Assembly: GCF_013114835.1 (NCBI RefSeq)
Contig: NZ_JAAVLW010000002.1
Location: forward strand, 806,001 to 870,000
Length of the DNA: 64,000 bases
Direction of reading: 5' to 3'
Source: Bradyrhizobium archetypum
Lineage (GTDB): Bacteria; Pseudomonadota; Alphaproteobacteria; Rhizobiales; Xanthobacteraceae
Shown here: positions 1 through 8,959 of the stretch, piece by piece
Position numbering within the stretch: position 1 is the stretch's first letter
Layout: the number at the start of each line of letters is the position of its first letter
The notes under the pieces: model-generated
What the model saw: only the letters and a program-made list of their open reading frames with translations
Database searches by the model: none
What the model was told of the DNA's origin: nothing
Program-made: the position numbers and the translations under genes

Positions 1-614
1 AGGAGATCATCCGGCGGCACGACCTTGCTGACGAGGCGGCCGGCGAGCGCTTCCTGCGCCGGGAAGACGCGGCCCGAATAGCACCATTCCAGCGCCTGCG
101 AGATGCCGACAATGCGCGGCAGAAACCAGCTCGAGGCGGCTTCCGGCACGATACCGCGCTGGGAGAACACAAAGCCGAAGCGCGCGGCTTCCGAGGCGAT
201 GCGGATATCCATCGCAAGCTGCATGGTGACACCGATGCCGACCGCCGGGCCGTTGACCGCGGCGATGACGGGTTTGAGGCACTTGAAGATGCGCAGCGTC
301 ACCTGGCCGCCACCGTCGCGCACCTGCGGATCGCTGTAGTCGACCGCGCCGCTGGCAAGCCGCTTCACCGGCCCACGTCGCGCGTCGCGGTCAAACGTAT
401 TGGCGCCGGAGGAGAGGTCTGCTCCCGCGCAGAAGCCGCGGCCTGCGCCGGTCACGATGATGGCGCGAATGTTGTCGTCCCTGTCGGCGGCATCGAAAGC
501 GGCGATCAGCTCCTGTTGCATGGTGGCGTTGAAAGCGTTGAGCTTGTCGGGCCGGTTCAGCGTGATGGTAAGAATCTGGTCGTCGACCTCGTACTTGATG
601 GTCTCATACGCCAT
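1..614 (-). CDS. Enoyl-CoA hydratase/isomerase (crotonase) family, partial
   Basis: About 204 residues are visible; the C-terminus lies beyond the left edge. The protein begins MAYETIKYEVDDQIL and has the crotonase oxyanion segment GFCAGADLSSG, followed by PVIAAVNGPAVGIG and DIRIASEAARFGF. The first glutamate position of classical hydratases is not Glu here (GVTMQLAMDI), but a Glu is present in GIVPEASSSW, a pattern seen in isomerase-like crotonases, so hydratase activity is not certain. The start at 614 has a good purine-rich RBS (AGAGGAAA). It is the last visible gene of a minus-strand series of hydrolases and transporters, separated from the amidase by a palindromic repeat. CoA-thioester turnover is inferred from the family. 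Confidence 0.85.
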   Translation of the reverse strand, partial: MAYETIKYEVDDQILTITLNRPDKLNAFNATMQQELIAAFDAADRDDNIRAIIVTGAGRGFCAGADLSSGANTFDRDARRGPVKRLASGAVDYSDPQVRDGGGQVTLRIFKCLKPVIAAVNGPAVGIGVTMQLAMDIRIASEAARFGFVFSQRGIVPEAASSWFLPRIVGISQALEWCYSGRVFPAQEALAGRLVSKVVPPDDL

Positions 615-659
615 GGACTGGGTTTCCTCTGTGTGTTCTTGTTTGGCTGCTTAACGCAT

Positions 660-749
660 CGTCATGTCCGGCCTTGGGCCGGGCATCCACGTCTTTCTTG
701 TCCATCGAGCGTAAAGACGTGGATGGCCGGGACAAGCCCGGCCATGACG
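660..749. repeat. Dispersed long palindrome, GTCATGnCCGG family
   Basis: Two long inverted arms, about 35 bases each, start with TCATGTCCGGCC and end with GGCCGGGACAAGCCCGGCC, enclosing a short loop. The element sits between the amidase stop and the crotonase gene. A related element is at 38899-38986. Such elements are common intergenic repeats in Bradyrhizobium; the RNA form would be a very stable hairpin. Confidence 0.8.
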
Positions 750-763
750 GAGACAAGGCGAAT

Positions 764-2188
764 TTACTTCCCCGGCGGCGACGGCCACGGCCGCTGCGCA
801 CCGCGGAGGCCTTCGAACGCCTTGGCCATGCCGAGCACGCCGAGATCATCGAAGCGTCGGCCAATGATCTGCACGCCGATCGGGAAGCCGTTCTTGTCGT
901 AGCCGCCATTGATCGAGATGGCCGGATTCTCCGACATATTCCACGGCACGGTATAGCAGATGTGCTCGAACGGTCTGTCGGGATCGTTGATGGGGGATGC
1001 AAACTCGGCCGGAAAGTTCACCACCGGCGATACTGGCGAGATCACGTAATCGAGTTCGTGGAATAGCTTTGCAGCCGCGGCGCGGATCGCCATCGTGGCG
1101 TTAAAGCCCCTGATGACGTCGACGCCGGAAAGTCTTGCGCCGGCTTCCGCCCATTTGTGGATGTAGGGCAGTGTCTTGGCGCGCTCCTCGGGCGAAAGTT
1201 TTGAGAGGTCGTCCCACAGCCGCGCCCGCCAGAAATTATCGAGCCCGTCGAGCATCTCGCGCGTCAGGATGCCGTCGACTTCGGTCACGACGGCGCCGGC
1301 TGATTCGAACGCCTTGGCCGCATTGACGGCAACGCTTCGCACTTCGCTTTCCAGCGCCTGACCGGTGCCGGCATCAAGCATCAGGCCGATGCGAAGCTTG
1401 CGTGGTGACTTGTCGAGCGCTTTCCAGGGAATGGTACTGTCGGCCGGCAGGCTCATGCCGTCGCGGCGATCCGGCTTCGACAATACGCACATCATCAGCG
1501 CCGCATCGTCGACGGTGCGGGTCATCGGACCTGCGACGCGGCCGACATAGGGCGGATCGATCGGAACCCGCCCGAGGCTGGGTTTCAGCGCGACGAGGCC
1601 ACACCAGCAGGCCGGCAGCCGCACCGAGCCGCCGATGTCGGTGCCAAGATGCAGCGGGCCATAACCGGCCGCGCCGGCGGCGCCCGCGCCGGCGGAAGAG
1701 CCGCCAGGATTTTTGGTGAGGTCCCAGGGATTGCGGGTGAGGGGATGGAAGCTCGAAAGACCCGACGACAGCATGCCGTAATCCGGCATGGTCGTCTTGG
1801 AGAAGATGATCGCGCCGGACTCGCGCAAGCGCGCGGCGGGCGGGGCATCCCGCTCAGCCGGTACCAGCCGGATACTGGCGGTGCCGAGCGGAATCGGCTG
1901 GCCCTTGGTAGCGATGTTGTCCTTGATGGTAACAGGCACGCCGTCGAGCGTGCCGGTCGGCTCGCCCCGCTGCCAGCGGTCGGTCGATGCCGTTGCGGCC
2001 GCACGCGCGCCGTCGGGGTCGAACAGATAGAGCGCCTTGATGTGCGGCTCCCACGCCGCGACGTGCTCGATGACTTCCTCCAGCACTTCCGAGGGCGAGA
2101 ACTGCTTGGCGCGATAGCCGGCGATCAGGTCGACCGCGGAAAGGTCATGCAGCGAGGTGATCTCTTCTTCGGATGCTGGTTTATGCAT
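764..2188 (-). CDS. Amidase (amidase-signature family)
   Basis: 474 aa, the usual length for amidase-signature enzymes, which hydrolyse carboxamides through a Ser-cisSer-Lys triad. Lys89 lies in GVPVTIKDN, the cis-Ser in NPGGSSAG (164/165), and the probable nucleophile Ser188 in LGTDIGGSVR. No signal peptide, so cytoplasmic. Its start overlaps the stop of the upstream M20 hydrolase by 8 bases, implying translational coupling and a shared substrate route. The substrate cannot be read from sequence; peptide or N-acyl amides fit the adjacent transporter and peptidases. Confidence 0.93.
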   Translation of the reverse strand: MHKPASEEEITSLHDLSAVDLIAGYRAKQFSPSEVLEEVIEHVAAWEPHIKALYLFDPDGARAAATASTDRWQRGEPTGTLDGVPVTIKDNIATKGQPIPLGTASIRLVPAERDAPPAARLRESGAIIFSKTTMPDYGMLSSGLSSFHPLTRNPWDLTKNPGGSSAGAGAAGAAGYGPLHLGTDIGGSVRLPACWCGLVALKPSLGRVPIDPPYVGRVAGPMTRTVDDAALMMCVLSKPDRRDGMSLPADSTIPWKALDKSPRKLRIGLMLDAGTGQALESEVRSVAVNAAKAFESAGAVVTEVDGILTREMLDGLDNFWRARLWDDLSKLSPEERAKTLPYIHKWAEAGARLSGVDVIRGFNATMAIRAAAAKLFHELDYVISPVSPVVNFPAEFASPINDPDRPFEHICYTVPWNMSENPAISINGGYDKNGFPIGVQIIGRRFDDLGVLGMAKAFEGLRGAQRPWPSPPGK

Positions 2189-3353
2189 GCGAACCTACCG
2201 GCAAACGGGTTTCGATGATGCGGGCGAATACGCTGGCGCCGATCGGCAGGATCTTGTCGTCGAGGACGTAGCCGGGATTGTGCACCGGCACCGAGCCGTC
2301 ATGGCCGATCCAGAAATAGGCGCCGGGTACCTCCTGCATCATGTCGGCAAAGTCCTCGCTGCCCATCTTCGGCATCGAGCGCGTGAAGACGCTGGCGGGA
2401 TCGACGATCGTCTTGGCCGCCGCTTCGACCACCCTGGATTGTTCTTCCTGGTTGACGAGGACACTGAACGTGTCGCGGATGTCGATGGTTATTTCGCATT
2501 CGAACGTCGCGGCAACGCCGGCGCAAATCTTGCGCATGCGGTCGCGGACCAGCGCGCGCACGCCGTCGTCGAAGGCGCGCACCGTGCCGCCGAGCCTCGC
2601 CTCGCCAGGGATCACGTTGTTGGCGGAGCCGGCATGGATCTGCGTGACCGACAGCACCGCCGCCTTCAAGGGATCGACGTTGCGGCTGACAATGGTCTGC
2701 AGCGCCTGCGCCAGCGTGGTCGCGATGACCACCGCGTCCTTGGAGCGCTCCGGCATCGCGCCATGCGCGCCGTAGCCCTGGATGGTGATATCGAAGAAGT
2801 CGGCGCCGGCCATCGCAGGCCCGGGCAGGATGGCGATCTCGCCGTGGTTCAGGTCCGGCGCGTTGTGCAGGCCGTAGACCTCATCGCAGGGAAACTTCTG
2901 GAACAGGCCGTCCTTGATCATGGCGCGCGCGCCGCCTAGCCCTTCCTCGGCGGGCTGGAAGATGAAATGCACCGTGCCGTCGAAATTCCTGGTCTCGGCC
3001 AGGTAGCGCGCGGTGCCGAGCAGCATGGTGGTGTGGCCGTCATGGCCGCAGCCGTGGAAGCGGCCGGGAATGGTCGAGCGCCATTTCAGGTTGGTATTCT
3101 CTTCCATCGGCAGCGCGTCCATGTCGGCGCGCAGCCCGATGCGCTTGCCGCCATTGCCCTTGCCCTTGAGCACGCCGATCACGCCGGTGCCGCCGAGGCC
3201 GCGATGCACCTCGATGCCCCATCCCTTCAGCTTCTCCGCGACGATGCCGGAGGTGCGCACTTCCTCGAAGCCGATCTCGGGATGGGCATGCAGATCCCGC
3301 CTGATGGCGGTGAGTTCCTCGGCGTAGCCGTCGATGCGTTCGATGGTGGGCAT
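2181..3353 (-). CDS. M20 family amidohydrolase (hippurate hydrolase/IAA-amino acid hydrolase type)
   Basis: 390 aa. M20D signature: LHAHPEIGFEE near residue 21, RADMDALPMEE near 76, the metal-binding GCGHDGH (Cys102, His104, His107) and Glu136-Glu137 in QPAEEG. Members remove N-acyl or N-aroyl groups from amino acids, or cleave amidated amino acids, in the cytoplasm. The gene lies 5 bases downstream of the M81 peptidase gene and overlaps the amidase gene, so the three are very probably co-transcribed. Confidence 0.93.
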   Translation of the reverse strand: MPTIERIDGYAEELTAIRRDLHAHPEIGFEEVRTSGIVAEKLKGWGIEVHRGLGGTGVIGVLKGKGNGGKRIGLRADMDALPMEENTNLKWRSTIPGRFHGCGHDGHTTMLLGTARYLAETRNFDGTVHFIFQPAEEGLGGARAMIKDGLFQKFPCDEVYGLHNAPDLNHGEIAILPGPAMAGADFFDITIQGYGAHGAMPERSKDAVVIATTLAQALQTIVSRNVDPLKAAVLSVTQIHAGSANNVIPGEARLGGTVRAFDDGVRALVRDRMRKICAGVAATFECEITIDIRDTFSVLVNQEEQSRVVEAAAKTIVDPASVFTRSMPKMGSEDFADMMQEVPGAYFWIGHDGSVPVHNPGYVLDDKILPIGASVFARIIETRLPVGSHA

Positions 3354-3358
3354 GTCTG

Positions 3359-4888
3359 TTATCCCGTGACTGACGATTTGAATGATTGGGTTGAAGGCAT
3401 GAAGGCCGGGCCGTTGGGCTTGATGCGGATGCCCGGACGCAGCCGCGTCCAGGGAAGGGCCGCGGTATCGGCCGGCATCGCGCCGGGCGCCGCGCAGATC
3501 AAAAGCTTTTCGGCGATCGGTTCGAAATCGGCGCGAAAATGCACCGAGCTCTTGTTGACCAGGATTTTCTGTTCAGTCGGTTCGATGCCGACATAGCGAT
3601 ACATCGCTTGATCGGCGAGCTGCGCCTTGTAGGAGCCGACGACGACCCTGACGTCACCGATGCGCAGGCAGGCCGAGGGGCCCATGTCCATGTCGCGGCC
3701 GCCGTAATAGGGACCGGGCGCCACGAACTTGCCGTCGGACAGTTGTTCGACGACGAACGTTTCCTTGTAAGGCGCATCGCCCGCTATGCCTGACTTGCCG
3801 CCCAGCGACAGGGTCACCGTGGCGCCGGCGCCCGCCGCATGCGCGGCCCTGGCTGATTCCGGATCGTAGATCACGCCGGTTGCGGCGGAAGCCTTGTTGC
3901 GCACCAGCGCGCGCAGCATGCCCGTGGTATCGGAATCGCCGCCTGCGCCAGGGTTGTCCTGGGTGTCGGCGATGACGATCGGTTTGCGCGCGGCCTTCGC
4001 CAGCTCCATCGCCAGACGCACGCCGTCGTCCGGCGCATAGATGCGGCCGTCGAAATCGTCCTCATGGCCCTCGACGAGCGCGACGATCCCGTCGGCTGCC
4101 GCATCGGCATCGGCCTGCGTCCTTCCATAGGCAAACACGCTGGGCCCGCAATGGGGAAAATCCGCTGCCGGGAAACCGGGCGCGAACGACAGTGTCGGCA
4201 CCGCATCATTTTCGAGCGCCGCGAGCTTTTCATAGATGCCCCTGGTCGGCTGGTCGCTGGTGCACTGCCAACTGATCGGGATCAGGAACGGCAATTGCCG
4301 GAACGCCTTGGCAAAGCGCTGCCCGCTCTTCAACAACAGCGCGAGGTGCCTGGCGCAGGCGCGGCCGGTGTCGGCCATGTCGATGTGAGGGTAGGTGCGG
4401 TAGGCGATCAGCGCATCGGCATGGGCGATCATCTCGGGCGAAACATTGGCATGGAGATCGAGGCTTGCGACCAGCGGCAGGTCGTTGCCGATCAGCTTGC
4501 GCACGCGGGCGAGGATTTCGCCTTCGCCATCGTCGTAGTGTTCGGTCACCATGGCGCCGTGCAGATCGAGATAGACGGCATCGATAGGCCCGGCATTGGC
4601 GATGCCGTCGATCATCTCCTTCATGACGCGTTCGAACGCATCCTTCGTGACGTGCGCCGAAGGGCTGGCGGCTGCGGAGATGGTCGGGACCAGCTCCCAG
4701 CCATTGGCCTCCGCCGCCTCGACGAAGCCGGCGAGGCCAACGTTGATCTTGCGCATGACCTTGAGGACGTCAGGCCCATGCGCCATGGCCGGCCAACCGC
4801 CGCCGTGAACGAAATCCTGGTAGGTCGCCTTGGTCGGCGCGAACGTGTTGGTCTCGTGCAGAAAGCCGCCGACGGCGATGCGGGTCAT
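3359..4888 (-). CDS. M81 family metallopeptidase (MlrC-like)
   Basis: 509 aa, typical for the M81/DUF1485 plus MlrC C-terminal two-domain family. N-terminal GGFLHETNTFAP is characteristic; probable metal ligands are in DLHGAMVTEHYDDGEGE and SLDLHANVSPEM. The C-terminal half carries DNPGAGGDSDTT. In Sphingomonas MlrC hydrolyses linear microcystin peptides; other members are uncharacterised, so the substrate here is unknown. No signal peptide. It lies directly upstream of the M20 gene (5-base gap) and downstream of an oligopeptide ABC transporter, suggesting it degrades an imported peptide or lactam-like compound. Confidence 0.9.
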   Translation of the reverse strand: MTRIAVGGFLHETNTFAPTKATYQDFVHGGGWPAMAHGPDVLKVMRKINVGLAGFVEAAEANGWELVPTISAAASPSAHVTKDAFERVMKEMIDGIANAGPIDAVYLDLHGAMVTEHYDDGEGEILARVRKLIGNDLPLVASLDLHANVSPEMIAHADALIAYRTYPHIDMADTGRACARHLALLLKSGQRFAKAFRQLPFLIPISWQCTSDQPTRGIYEKLAALENDAVPTLSFAPGFPAADFPHCGPSVFAYGRTQADADAAADGIVALVEGHEDDFDGRIYAPDDGVRLAMELAKAARKPIVIADTQDNPGAGGDSDTTGMLRALVRNKASAATGVIYDPESARAAHAAGAGATVTLSLGGKSGIAGDAPYKETFVVEQLSDGKFVAPGPYYGGRDMDMGPSACLRIGDVRVVVGSYKAQLADQAMYRYVGIEPTEQKILVNKSSVHFRADFEPIAEKLLICAAPGAMPADTAALPWTRLRPGIRIKPNGPAFMPSTQSFKSSVTG

Positions 4889-5015
4889 AGTGTCTCAGCC
4901 AGTGTTTTGGTTGGGGGACGTTAAGCGGGACATCGTGGCAAGTGCAAGGATTGAAGCAATTCCGTTTTGCATGCCGCGTGGGCGTTAGTAATTGTCTTGC
5001 ACTGCAATTAGCCCT

Positions 5016-5103
5016 GTCATTGCGAGCGAAAGCGAAGCAATCCATCTCTCGGCATAACGGATAGATGGATTGCTTCGTCGCATTCGCTCCTCAGCAATGA
5101 CGG
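5016..5103. repeat. Dispersed palindrome, CATTGCGAGCGAAGCGAAGCA family, copy 1
   Basis: Long imperfect inverted repeat between the M81 gene and the ABC ATPase. The left arm starts TCATTGCGAGCGAAAGCGAA and the right arm ends GCTCCTCAGCAATGACGG. Further copies lie at about 6777-6863, 8861-8945 and 60656-60740. It may fold in the polycistronic mRNA. Confidence 0.8.
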
Positions 5104-5117
5104 GGAGAGCCTTCGCG

Positions 5118-6758
5118 CTAATCCGCCGCCACTTCCACCGGCCGGAAATTGGCAAAATCCCAGCCCCGACCCGGGGCCGCATCGAGCAGCGCCTTGGTAT
5201 AGGCCTGTTGCGGGTGGGTCAGCACCTGCGCGGCCGGGCCCTGTTCCACGATCCGGCCATGCTGCATCACAGCGACGTCGTCGCAGATTTGCGCCGCGAC
5301 GCGAAGATCGTGGGTGATGAACAGAAGCGCGATGCCGAGCCGCTTCTGGATTTCGTCGAGCAGTTCGAGCACCTGCGCCTGCACGGAGACGTCGAGCGCG
5401 GATACCGCTTCGTCCGCAACCAGAACGTCAGGATCGAGCGCAAGTGCGCGTGCAATCGCGATGCGCTGGCGCTGGCCGCCGGAGAATTGATGCGGATAGC
5501 GCGAGACCGCATCCGCCGGCAGATCAACCAGTTCGAGCAGTTCGCGCGCCTTCGCCAGCGCCTCCGCACGCGGCATGCCGTAATTGATCGGGCCCTCGGC
5601 AATGGTCTCGCCGACGGTGACGCGCGGATTGAGCGAACGATAAGGGTCCTGGAAGATGATCTGGATCTTCTTGCGGTGCGGCTGCAATAGCCGCCGCGAC
5701 AGGTCGGAGATTTCGCGGCCTGCCAGCCGCACGCCGCCGGAAGTCGGATCGATCAGGCGGACGATGCAACGTGCCACTGTCGATTTGCCCGAACCGCTTT
5801 CGCCGACGATGCCGAGCGTGCGGCCCTTGCGCAGCGTGAGGGTAACATCCTTGGCGGCGGCGACTTCGCGCGCCTTTCCGAAGAAGGAACGCTCGCGGTA
5901 GACCTTGCCGAGCTCGTTGGCTTCCAGCACAACCGGCTCATCGGTCTCCGCGCGTGGCGCCCGTGGCACCAGGCTCGGCACCGACGAGAGCAGATTGCGG
6001 GTATATTCCATCGTCGGCGTGCGCAGGATGGTGTCGAGCGTGCCGGTCTCGACCAGCCGGCCGTGGCGCATCACCGCGACGCGGTCGGCGATTTCAGCCA
6101 CCACGCCCATGTCGTGGGTGATGAACAGCACCGCGGTGCCGTGATCCCGCTGCAGGTCGCGGATCAGGGTCAGGATCTGCTTCTGCGTGGTGACGTCGAG
6201 CGCAGTCGTCGGCTCGTCCGCGATCAGGAGTTTCGGTTCGAGCACCAAGGCCATCGCGATCATGATGCGCTGGCGCTGTCCGCCGGATAATCGGTGCGGG
6301 TAGGAGGCAAAGATTCGCTCCACGTCGGGCAGCCGGACATGCTCCATCATCGCCAGGATCTTCTGACGCCGCGCGCGGGCGTCGAGATCGGTGTGGGCGC
6401 GCAACACCTCGTCGATCTGGCGCCCCACAGGGACGACCGGGTTGAGCGCGGTCATCGGCTCCTGGAAGATCATCGCCATCCTTGTGGCGCGCAATTGCCG
6501 CAGGCGCCGTTCGGTGGCGATGAGCAGTTCCTCGCCGACCAGCTTGACGCTGCCGCCGGTCGGCACCAGCGCGCCCTTTTGCAGGAGGCCCATCACGGTC
6601 AGCGAGGTCACCGATTTGCCGGAGCCGCTTTCGCCGACCACGCACAGCGTCTCACCTTCGCGCACCTGCAAGGAGACGCCGTCGATGATGCGCTGGCCGG
6701 ATGGATTTTTGCCCAGGCTAACGACGAGGTTGTCGATGTCGAGGATGATGTTGGTCAT
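5118..6758 (-). CDS. Peptide ABC transporter, fused double ATP-binding protein (DppD-DppF type)
   Basis: 546 aa carrying two complete nucleotide-binding domains, equivalent to DppD and DppF fused. First domain: Walker A GESGSGKSVTS, signature LSGGQRQRIMIAMAL, Walker B LLIADEPTTALD. Second domain: GESGSGKSTVA, FSGGQRQRIAIARAL, VLVADEAVSALD. The linker near residue 265 has the family oligopeptide-type extension (TRNLLSSVPSL). It energises uptake by the two permeases encoded upstream. Both domains look intact. Confidence 0.95.
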   Translation of the reverse strand: MTNIILDIDNLVVSLGKNPSGQRIIDGVSLQVREGETLCVVGESGSGKSVTSLTVMGLLQKGALVPTGGSVKLVGEELLIATERRLRQLRATRMAMIFQEPMTALNPVVPVGRQIDEVLRAHTDLDARARRQKILAMMEHVRLPDVERIFASYPHRLSGGQRQRIMIAMALVLEPKLLIADEPTTALDVTTQKQILTLIRDLQRDHGTAVLFITHDMGVVAEIADRVAVMRHGRLVETGTLDTILRTPTMEYTRNLLSSVPSLVPRAPRAETDEPVVLEANELGKVYRERSFFGKAREVAAAKDVTLTLRKGRTLGIVGESGSGKSTVARCIVRLIDPTSGGVRLAGREISDLSRRLLQPHRKKIQIIFQDPYRSLNPRVTVGETIAEGPINYGMPRAEALAKARELLELVDLPADAVSRYPHQFSGGQRQRIAIARALALDPDVLVADEAVSALDVSVQAQVLELLDEIQKRLGIALLFITHDLRVAAQICDDVAVMQHGRIVEQGPAAQVLTHPQQAYTKALLDAAPGRGWDFANFRPVEVAAD

Positions 6759-6776
6759 GCTGCTGCTCTTTCAGGC

Positions 6777-6863
6777 GTCATTGCGAGGAGCGCAGCGACG
6801 AAGCAATCCAATCTTTCTCAGTGCGGCGAGATGGATTGCTTCGCTTCGCTCGCAAGGACGGGG
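6777..6863. repeat. Dispersed palindrome, CATTGCGAG family, copy 2
   Basis: Imperfect inverted repeat between the DppC-type permease and the ATPase genes. Arms share the GCGAGGAGCGCAGCGACGAA and AAGCAATCCA blocks with the other copies. It lies inside a probable operon, so it may act as an mRNA hairpin affecting relative expression. Confidence 0.75.
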
Positions 6864-6874
6864 TGAGGTCTTGG

Positions 6875-7765
6875 TCATTTGCCCGCCTCCCGCTGCTTCA
6901 TGCGCGGATCGAGCGCATCGCGGGCGGCGTCGCCGATCAGATTGACGCTCAGAATTGCGATCGACAGCAACAGGCCCGGCCAGAAGATCAGCGACGGCTT
7001 GACCTGGAAGTAGGCGCGGCCCTCGGCCATGATGTTGCCCCAGGTCGGCGTTTCCGGGCTGATGCCGGCGCCGAGGAACGACAGGATCGCCTCGGTTAGA
7101 ATGGCGGAGGCGGCGACGTAAGTGCCTTGCACGATCAGCGGTGCCACCGTGTTCGGCATCAAATGCCGCCACATGATTTTCGGCAGGCTGGTGCCGACCG
7201 AGATCGCGGCCTCGACATAAGGCTCCTCGCGTGCCGACAGCACGACGGAGCGCACCAGCCGCGCCACACGCGGGATCTCGGGAATGGTGATCGCCACCAT
7301 CACCGTCATCAGGCTGGCGCCGGACAGCGACACCACGGCGATCGCAAGCAGGATGGATGGAATCGCCATCAGGCCGTCCATCACCCGCATCATAACGGCA
7401 TCGACCCATTTGAAGAAGCCGGAGACGAGGCCGATCACAAGCCCGATGCTGATCGAGAAGATCGCAGCTCCCAGGCCGATCAGAAGCGAAATCCGGCCGC
7501 CATAGATGATGCGTGACAGCAGGTCACGGCCATAGGCATCGGTGCCGAGCAGGAATTGCACGCTGGATGGTTTCAGCCGCTGCGCCGGCGCCAGCAATTG
7601 CGGATCATGCGGCGCGAGCAGGGGGGCTGCGATCGCCATGGCGATGATCAGCCCAAGGCAAATGGTCGCCACCGCGATGATCGGCGTCGCCGTGAGGAAT
7701 CCCAATCGTGGCCGGAACGGCGTGGTGACCGGGATTGACGGTTCGGGAAGGGTTTCGATCGCCAT
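6875..7765 (-). CDS. Peptide ABC transporter permease (DppC type)
   Basis: 296 aa inner-membrane permease with an N-terminal OppC-type segment, about six membrane helices and the cytoplasmic EAA loop EAAISVGTSLPKIMWRHLMPN-like near residues 185-205, which docks on the ATPase. The cytoplasmic N-terminus precedes TM1 (ATPIIAVATICLGLIIAMA). Starts 12 bases after the DppB gene stop, in the same operon. Confidence 0.95.
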   Translation of the reverse strand: MAIETLPEPSIPVTTPFRPRLGFLTATPIIAVATICLGLIIAMAIAAPLLAPHDPQLLAPAQRLKPSSVQFLLGTDAYGRDLLSRIIYGGRISLLIGLGAAIFSISIGLVIGLVSGFFKWVDAVMMRVMDGLMAIPSILLAIAVVSLSGASLMTVMVAITIPEIPRVARLVRSVVLSAREEPYVEAAISVGTSLPKIMWRHLMPNTVAPLIVQGTYVAASAILTEAILSFLGAGISPETPTWGNIMAEGRAYFQVKPSLIFWPGLLLSIAILSVNLIGDAARDALDPRMKQREAGK

Positions 7766-7777
7766 CAGTAGCGGGCC

Positions 7778-8719
7778 TCAATAGCGGATTCTGGGGTCAA
7801 GCAGGGTGTAGGCGAGGTCGATCAGGAGATTGACGGTGACATAGATCAGCGACGTCAGAAGGATCATCGCCTGGATCACGGGATAATCGCGCGCCAGCAC
7901 CGCATCGACAGTGAGGCGGCCGATGCCCGGCAGGTTGAACACGCTCTCGGTGACGACGACGCCGGAGATCAGCAGCGCAAAGCCGGTGCCGATCACGGTG
8001 ATGACGGGAACGGCGGCGTTGCGTAGCGCATGGTGCAAGAGCACGCCGGTCTCGCTGATGCCCTTGGCGCGCGCCGTGCGGACATAATCCTCACCCAGCA
8101 CGTCCAGCATTGCCGCCCGCGTCATGCGTGCGATCAGCGCGACGTAGATGAAGGAGAGCGTGCAGGTCGGCAGGATGATGCGCTCGAAGAACGGGCCAAA
8201 GCCCGCAGTGATGCTGCGGAAACCCTGCACCGGCACCCAGCGCAGGTCGATCGCGAAGATCTGGATCAGCAGATAGCCGATCACAAACACCGGCACGGAG
8301 AAGCCGACCACCGACAGGCCCATGACGAAGCGGTCGATCCAGGTGCCGTGCTTCCACGCCGCGATCACGCCGAGCGGCACCGCAACCAGAATGGCGAGGA
8401 CGATGGTGGAAAGCGCGATTGAGATCGAGGGCTCGATACGCCGGCTGATCATCGTCAGCACCGGTACGTTGGAAATCAGCGACGTGCCGAGATCTCCCTG
8501 CAACAGCTTGCCGATCCAGGTGAAGAACTGGGTATAGAGCGGCTCATTGAGGCCGAGCGTGGTGCGGATACGCTCGAGTTGTTCGGGCGTCGCATTGTCG
8601 CCGGCCAGAATCGCAGCGGGATCGCCAGGCGTCAGCCGCAGCAGGAGAAACACAAACAGCGCGACCACGCCCATCACGGGAATGGCGGCGAGAATGCGGC
8701 GAAGCAGATATCCGAGCAT
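7778..8719 (-). CDS. Peptide ABC transporter permease (DppB type)
   Basis: 313 aa, standard DppB length. Begins MLGYLLRRILAAIPVMGVVA, with the family LTPGDPAAILAGDNATPEQL periplasmic segment and EAA loop RTARAKGISETGVLLHHAL near residue 200. Ends with LLDPRIRY, the family C-terminus. First permease of the operon; forms a heterodimeric channel with the DppC-type protein. Confidence 0.95.
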   Translation of the reverse strand: MLGYLLRRILAAIPVMGVVALFVFLLLRLTPGDPAAILAGDNATPEQLERIRTTLGLNEPLYTQFFTWIGKLLQGDLGTSLISNVPVLTMISRRIEPSISIALSTIVLAILVAVPLGVIAAWKHGTWIDRFVMGLSVVGFSVPVFVIGYLLIQIFAIDLRWVPVQGFRSITAGFGPFFERIILPTCTLSFIYVALIARMTRAAMLDVLGEDYVRTARAKGISETGVLLHHALRNAAVPVITVIGTGFALLISGVVVTESVFNLPGIGRLTVDAVLARDYPVIQAMILLTSLIYVTVNLLIDLAYTLLDPRIRY

Positions 8720-8860
8720 CTTGATCCGTTAGTTGTTAAGTGAATTGGGCAGCGCCGGTTCTAAACGTGATGTCCGCGCCACCAGCGTAACATTTCAGCA
8801 AGTCCCGTGCCATTGCGCCTGCGTTTTTTGCGATGCAGCTAGGCGGTGGGGAAAGTGGAG

Positions 8861-8945
8861 CCGTCATTGCGAGCGCAGCGCGGCAATCCATTCTTCCTTT
8901 GCGGGACTATGGATTGCTTCGTCGCTTCGCTCCTCGCAATGACGG
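8861..8945. repeat. Dispersed palindrome, CATTGCGAG family, copy 3
   Basis: Inverted repeat between the M20 gene and the permease operon: left arm GTCATTGCGAGCGCAGCGCG, right arm CGCTTCGCTCCTCGCAATGAC. Occupies most of the 240-base gap, so a separate promoter for the permease genes would have to lie at about 8720-8860. Confidence 0.8.
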
Positions 8946-8959
8946 CAGATAGACCATCC

